Below, one piece after another: positions 52,185 to 54,750 of a stretch of 54,750 bases of DNA; the stretch's first letter is position 1; every line of letters starts with the position of its first letter. Source of the stretch: an uncultured Clostridia bacterium. Lineage in GTDB: Bacteria; Bacillota; Clostridia; UBA1381. Position numbers and translations under genes: made by a program. The stretch covers positions 1 through 54,750 of the forward strand of contig CALXSS010000008.1 of NCBI GenBank assembly GCA_944391225.1, read 5' to 3'. A model generated the notes under the pieces. That model searched no databases. It was not told where the DNA came from and saw only the letters and a program-made list of their open reading frames with translations.

Positions 52185-52997
52185 ATGGACAGAAAACTAA
52201 AAACGATCTACACCTGTTTTCCCAATGGAAAGCATAAAGTTCTTACAATGAGCTATGACGATGGACAGATATTTGACAAAAGGCTTGTTGCACTTTTCAA
52301 CAAGCATGGCATAAAAGGTACATTCCACCTTAATTCAGGTCTTATGGAGGATCGCAATCTTAAGGTAGGGCTCGACGAGGTTAAGGAAGTATACAAGGGA
52401 CATGAAGTCAGCTGCCATACAATGTACCATCCCACTATTGAGCGCTGCCCGATAGATCAGGTCGTACAGCAGGTAATAGAGGACAGAAAACTGCTTGAAA
52501 AAGCCTGCGGCTACCCGGTGCGCGGAATGAGCTATCCTAACGGCTCATACAGCGAGGACATTGTAAAAATGCTCCCCGCCTGCGGCATTGAATATTGCCG
52601 CGTGGTAGGCAGCACAGATGATTTCGGGTTCCCTGAGAATTTCCTGAAATGGAAATCCACCTGTCACCACGGTCATAACCTTATGGAAAACGCCAGGCGT
52701 TTTGCCGATCTCCACAAAACACAGTACCTGTATATGATGTACGTATGGGGACACAGCTTTGAATTTGACCGTGACAACAGCTGGGAGCTTATCGAAGAAT
52801 TTTGCGAGTTTATCGGCGGACACGAGGATATATGGTACGCTACTAATATAGAAATTGTTGACTATATGAACGCCGCTAAAAACCTCAAATACACAGCTGC
52901 CGGAGATATGGTATACAATCCGTCAGCTATCCCTGTCTGGATCGCAGTTGACGGCGCTATACATAAGGTCGATGGCGGAGCCTGCATAAATATCTGA
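52185..52997 (+). CDS. Polysaccharide deacetylase-family protein
   Basis: 270-residue NodB-type barrel. The first metal motif is SYDDGQ and the second is SCHTMYHPT; YPNGSY and YVWGHSFEF complete the active-site outline. No signal peptide, so it is probably cytoplasmic and may act on imported acetylated sugars rather than the wall. The start is behind AAAGGAGC. Palindrome copy 2 lies in its leader. Two bases separate its stop from the next gene, so they form an operon. Substrate unknown. Confidence 0.87.
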   Translation: MDRKLKTIYTCFPNGKHKVLTMSYDDGQIFDKRLVALFNKHGIKGTFHLNSGLMEDRNLKVGLDEVKEVYKGHEVSCHTMYHPTIERCPIDQVVQQVIEDRKLLEKACGYPVRGMSYPNGSYSEDIVKMLPACGIEYCRVVGSTDDFGFPENFLKWKSTCHHGHNLMENARRFADLHKTQYLYMMYVWGHSFEFDRDNSWELIEEFCEFIGGHEDIWYATNIEIVDYMNAAKNLKYTAAGDMVYNPSAIPVWIAVDGAIHKVDGGACINI

Positions 52998-52999
52998 GC

Positions 53000-53707
53000 A
53001 TGAAAGAATTTGAGCTGTTTGAACCGGTACGCCGTCTTTTCAGCGAAATGGGCTACAGTGTGAATGCCGAGGTCAAGGACTGCGATGTCACGGCAGTTAA
53101 AAACGGCGAGCTTATAATAACAGAGCTGAAGCGCAGCCTTTCGGTTGCGCTTCTTTCTCAGGCTCTCGACCGCCAGAAAACAGGCGCAGATGTGTATATT
53201 GCTGTCCCTAAACCAAAAAGATATTCTCCGAAAACATTTCGCGATACTCTCTATGTTATAAAAAAGCTGGAGCTTGGACTTATATTTGTAAACCTGCTCG
53301 GAGAGCATTCCTATGCTGAAATAATTCTCGAGCCGCAGGATTTTACCCCTGTAAAGACCAACACAAGGCGGCGGAAAAAGATACTTGAGGAGATCGACGG
53401 TCGTACCATAGACAATAACACCGGCGGCGTAACGGGACGCAAAATAGCCACCGCTTTTACTGAAAAGTGTATCCACATTGCATGTATTCTTGAAAATTAC
53501 GGTCCCCTGTCCCCAGCCGAAATAAAAAAATACGGAGGCTGCGAAAACTGCGGAGCTATACTTTACAGAAATACCTACGGCTGGTTCGACAAGCCTCAAA
53601 AGGGTATATACTCGCTCAGCCGCTCAGGAATACTTGGTCTTAACGATTATCCCGAGCTAAAAGCTTACTATTCGGAAAAATTATTGTCATATCGCACTAT
53701 CAAATGA
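53000..53707 (+). CDS. DUF2161-family PD-(D/E)XK-type protein
   Basis: 235 residues. The N-terminal part has a restriction-nuclease-like core (CDVTAVKNGELIITELKR: the D...ExK pattern), annotated in databases as a DUF2161 putative phosphodiesterase. The C-terminal part resembles a winged helix (YGPLSPAEIKKYGGCENCGA). Role unknown. The ATG lies two bases after the deacetylase stop, so translation is probably coupled, with the deacetylase's own TGAGC as a poor ribosome site. Confidence 0.8.
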   Translation: MKEFELFEPVRRLFSEMGYSVNAEVKDCDVTAVKNGELIITELKRSLSVALLSQALDRQKTGADVYIAVPKPKRYSPKTFRDTLYVIKKLELGLIFVNLLGEHSYAEIILEPQDFTPVKTNTRRRKKILEEIDGRTIDNNTGGVTGRKIATAFTEKCIHIACILENYGPLSPAEIKKYGGCENCGAILYRNTYGWFDKPQKGIYSLSRSGILGLNDYPELKAYYSEKLLSYRTIK

Positions 53708-53767
53708 CAAATTATACGCTTTAATTATACAAAACAACGATTTTTATGAATAATTATTTGCTGTTTA

Positions 53768-53796
53768 TTGCAAAATTGAAACATTTATGTTATAAT
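53768..53796 (+). promoter_or_regulatory. Promoter of the SLH protein gene
   Basis: TTGCAA (53768-53773) and TATAAT (53791-53796), 17-bp spacer, 44 bases before the start codon. Confidence 0.75.
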
Positions 53797-53839
53797 TGTA
53801 CTGCTTTATTGGCAATAAAATTCAATGGAGGTAATCATT

Positions 53840-54750
53840 ATGTCAAGATTTATCGCACTGCTGTGCGCTGCAACTCTTGCAGTAAGTGCATCGGCTGTTT
53901 TTGCTGCTGATACAGATACTACTGCAGATGACAGCGATGCAGCTGCAACAGCTACTGCTACTGCTGAAGCTACAGAAGCTGCTGATGCTACAGAGGCTCC
54001 CGAGGCTACAGAGGATGCCGATGCTACAGAAGAAGCTACAGCTACAGAGGAAGCTACAGCTGTTCCGTCATTCGTTGACGTTCCTGAGGATGCTTACTAT
54101 GCAGAAGCAGTTGCTTACTGCGCAGCAGCAGGCCTTTTCAACGGAACATCAGACGATGAGTTTTCACCGTCACTGACGATGACAAGAGGTATGTTTGCTA
54201 CAGTATTCGGCAGACTTGAGAACGCAGATCTCACAGCTGACTATGAGCTTACATATCAGGATGTAAAGGCAGACGCTTACTACGCTCCTTACATCGCATG
54301 GGCAACAGAGCAGGGCATCATGGACGGTTACAGTGATGAAGAATTCGGTCCTGATGACGCTATCACAAGAGAGCAGGCTGCTAAGATGATCTATGCTTAC
54401 ATGACAAAGGTTGCAGATACAGAGCTTACAGCTGAGGCTGACGCTACATATGCAGATATGGATTCAGTTAGTGACTGGGCTCTCGCTGCTATCAACTACA
54501 ACACAGTTGCAGGATATCTTTTAGCAGATGAAGATGGAAACATCAATCCTACAGACGAGCTCATCAGAGCTGACGCTTGCTACGCAGTAGCTGCTGCACT
54601 TAAGGCACTTGAGCCTGAGGCTACAGCTACACCGGCTGCTACTGAGGATGCTGACGCTACAGCTGCTCCGGCTGCTACAGCTGATGCTGACGCTACAGCT
54701 GCTCCGGCCGCTACTGAGGATGCTGACGCTACAGCTACTCCGGCTGCTAC
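53840..54750 (+). CDS. Secreted SLH-domain protein (runs off the right edge)
   Basis: The ATG follows TGGAGGTAATCATT. Signal peptide MSRFIALLCAATLAVSASAVFA, then an acidic Ala/Thr/Glu linker (residues about 22-70), three SLH repeats at about 73-245 (SFVDVPEDAYYAEAVAYCAA, YQDVKADAYYAPYIAWATEQ, YADMDSVSDWALAAINYNTV), and a repetitive tail. SLH repeats hold the protein to cell-wall polymers. Codon choice (mostly GCT and ACA, few rare codons) is much more uniform than in the surface operon at 9244-26384, which suggests high expression. At least 303 residues; the end is outside the window. Confidence 0.9.
   Translation, partial: MSRFIALLCAATLAVSASAVFAADTDTTADDSDAAATATATAEATEAADATEAPEATEDADATEEATATEEATAVPSFVDVPEDAYYAEAVAYCAAAGLFNGTSDDEFSPSLTMTRGMFATVFGRLENADLTADYELTYQDVKADAYYAPYIAWATEQGIMDGYSDEEFGPDDAITREQAAKMIYAYMTKVADTELTAEADATYADMDSVSDWALAAINYNTVAGYLLADEDGNINPTDELIRADACYAVAAALKALEPEATATPAATEDADATAAPAATADADATAAPAATEDADATATPAA
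54632..54750 (+). repeat. 36-bp tandem repeats coding for an acidic Ala/Pro tail
   Basis: Three full units (54632-54667, 54668-54703, 54704-54739) and part of a fourth encode PAATEDADATAA-type 12-residue blocks. The array continues past the edge. Confidence 0.85.

Overview
The window looks like chromosome of a strictly Gram-positive anaerobe of class Clostridia. The signs are consensus sigma-A-type promoters (TTGACA/TATAAT with 17-bp spacers), strong AGGAGG ribosome sites, lipoprotein-type sugar-binding proteins paired with LplB/YtcP-like permeases, S-layer homology (SLH) proteins and a miaB-ylbF-mutS-mutL-miaA housekeeping cluster. The SLH-rich polysaccharide machinery recalls gut pectin or mucilage specialists such as Monoglobus, but the genus cannot be fixed from sequence alone.

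Bases 1-41524 form a large carbohydrate-use region, almost all on the minus strand. It holds a sugar ABC importer (two permeases and a binding lipoprotein, 33113-36593), a GH88-type unsaturated glucuronyl hydrolase (31918-33048), two cytoplasmic heparinase II/III-like lyases (5661-9071 and 38645-41524), a GH42-like glycosidase broken by an in-frame amber codon (3581-5671), a ROK sugar kinase (26751-27695), mannose-6-phosphate isomerase (37632-38570), and a surface operon (9244-26384) that includes a 2946-residue SLH protein. Three secreted proteins (1-1523, 22590-26384, 27835-31851) are paralogues of one another. They share a beta-sandwich plus an alpha-helical toroid and belong to no family I can name. 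They are the best candidates for something undescribed. The inferred flow is: surface proteins bind and cut an acidic polysaccharide, the ABC system imports unsaturated oligosaccharides, the lyases and GH88 finish them in the cytoplasm, and the kinase and isomerase feed glycolysis.

Two genes are damaged: the GH42-like gene, and an AraC-type regulator (36594-37379) that has lost its 5' half and carries a frameshift. The regulator directly abuts the first codon of the importer operon, as if a deletion removed the shared promoter region. A second, orphan binding lipoprotein (1950-3521) lies behind a promoter and about 200 bases of consecutive stem-loops.

Bases 41525-54750 are mostly housekeeping: a three-gene operon of small unknown proteins (41992-42831), an isolated promoter-terminator unit that may encode a ~68-nt RNA (42936-43038), the DNA mismatch repair and tRNA modification operon (43049-50980), a metallophosphoesterase, a polysaccharide deacetylase, a DUF2161 protein, and the start of an SLH protein that runs off the right edge.
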